Below, in pieces: positions 6,140-6,190 of a stretch of DNA of 6,190 nt. How positions within the stretch are numbered: position 1 is the first letter of the stretch; each line of letters begins with the position of its first letter. The stretch is taken from contig CANJKQ010000070.1 of NCBI GenBank assembly GCA_947474905.1, forward strand, positions 1-6,190. Direction: 5' to 3'. This DNA comes from Pseudomonadota bacterium. Lineage in GTDB: Bacteria; Pseudomonadota; Alphaproteobacteria; Sphingomonadales; Sphingomonadaceae. The notes under the pieces were generated by a model. That model made no database searches. It was not told the origin of the DNA and saw nothing but the letters and a program-made list of their open reading frames with translations. Both the position numbers and the translations under genes were made by a program.

Positions 6140-6190
6140 TGTGATCCTGTGGGCGGTGCGCTGGTATTGTCGCTATCCGATCAGCTATCG
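6105..6190 (+). CDS. tnpA: IS6100 transposase, N-terminal fragment (3' end outside window)
   Basis: From ATG 6105 the frame reads MTDFKWRHFQGDVILWAVRW and on through YCRYPISY, the opening of the IS6100 transposase, an IS6-family DDE enzyme acting by replicative or cointegrate transposition. Twenty-eight codons plus two bases are present before the window ends; the catalytic residues lie beyond it. The start is 61 bases inside the element, usual for this IS. The broken istA frame overlaps its first 35 bases in another frame. No sign of damage in the visible part. Confidence 0.93.
   Translation, partial: MTDFKWRHFQGDVILWAVRWYCRYPISY

Larger units (their letters stand above)
6044..6190 (+). mobile_element. 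IS6100 (IS6 family), left end
   Basis: The element begins with GGCTCTGTTGCAAA (6044-6057), the 14-bp IS6-family terminal repeat in its IS6100 form. The following leader and the start of the transposase also match my recollection of IS6100. IS6100 is about 880 bp, so only the first 147 bases are visible. IS6-family insertion makes 8-bp target duplications; the 8 bases before it, CCCGATCG (6036-6043), would be the expected copy on the far side. Assignment is by recognition, not by alignment. Confidence 0.92.

Noticed and set aside
1..6190. CRISPR array, tRNA or toxin-antitoxin pair
   Set aside because: No regularly spaced direct repeats, no cloverleaf-like segment, and no pair of small overlapping genes were seen; all sizeable stretches are explained by IS or catabolic genes.

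Overview
The window looks like accessory DNA from a GC-rich alphaproteobacterium, most likely a sphingomonad (Sphingobium/Sphingomonas/Novosphingobium type). This rests on the mix of IS21-family elements, the left end of IS6100 (very common around xenobiotic-degradation genes in sphingomonads) and a Rieske-oxygenase/aldehyde-dehydrogenase pair typical of aromatic catabolism. The genus is inference; no rRNA or housekeeping gene is present.

Layout, all on the + strand. (1) 1-1495 is the right part of an IS21-family element: the C-terminal 172 codons of istA, then complete istB overlapping it by ATGA, a 42-bp perfect palindrome, two subterminal repeats and the terminus ending in TTGACA. (2) 1496-5188 is a 3.7-kb cargo segment with four genes in one direction: an intact NAD(P)-dependent aldehyde dehydrogenase (1564-3021), an intact phthalate-dioxygenase-type Rieske oxygenase alpha subunit (3123-4451), a GlcG/HbpS-like (DUF336) protein whose C-terminal half looks frameshifted (4531-4938), and the DNA-binding N-terminus of a LysR-type regulator (4945 on). 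(3) 5189-6043 is the left part of a second IS21-family element, which cut the LysR gene after about 81 codons. Its istA is itself interrupted just after the catalytic Glu. (4) 6044-6190 is the left end of IS6100, with the inverted repeat and the first 28 codons of its transposase.

Functionally, the Rieske oxygenase probably hydroxylates or dealkylates an aromatic substrate, and the aldehyde dehydrogenase may oxidise an aldehyde product or a downstream intermediate. No ferredoxin or reductase is in the window, so electron transfer must come from elsewhere. Nested insertions (IS21 into LysR, IS6100 into IS21) and a decayed accessory gene suggest a catabolic cluster that has been moved, trimmed and possibly deregulated. 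I see no wholly new system. The more interesting points are the shared end-repeat pattern of the two IS21 ends bracketing the cargo, the consensus -35 hexamer at the IS edge upstream of the dehydrogenase, the perfect palindrome behind istB, and the hairpin in front of the Rieske gene.
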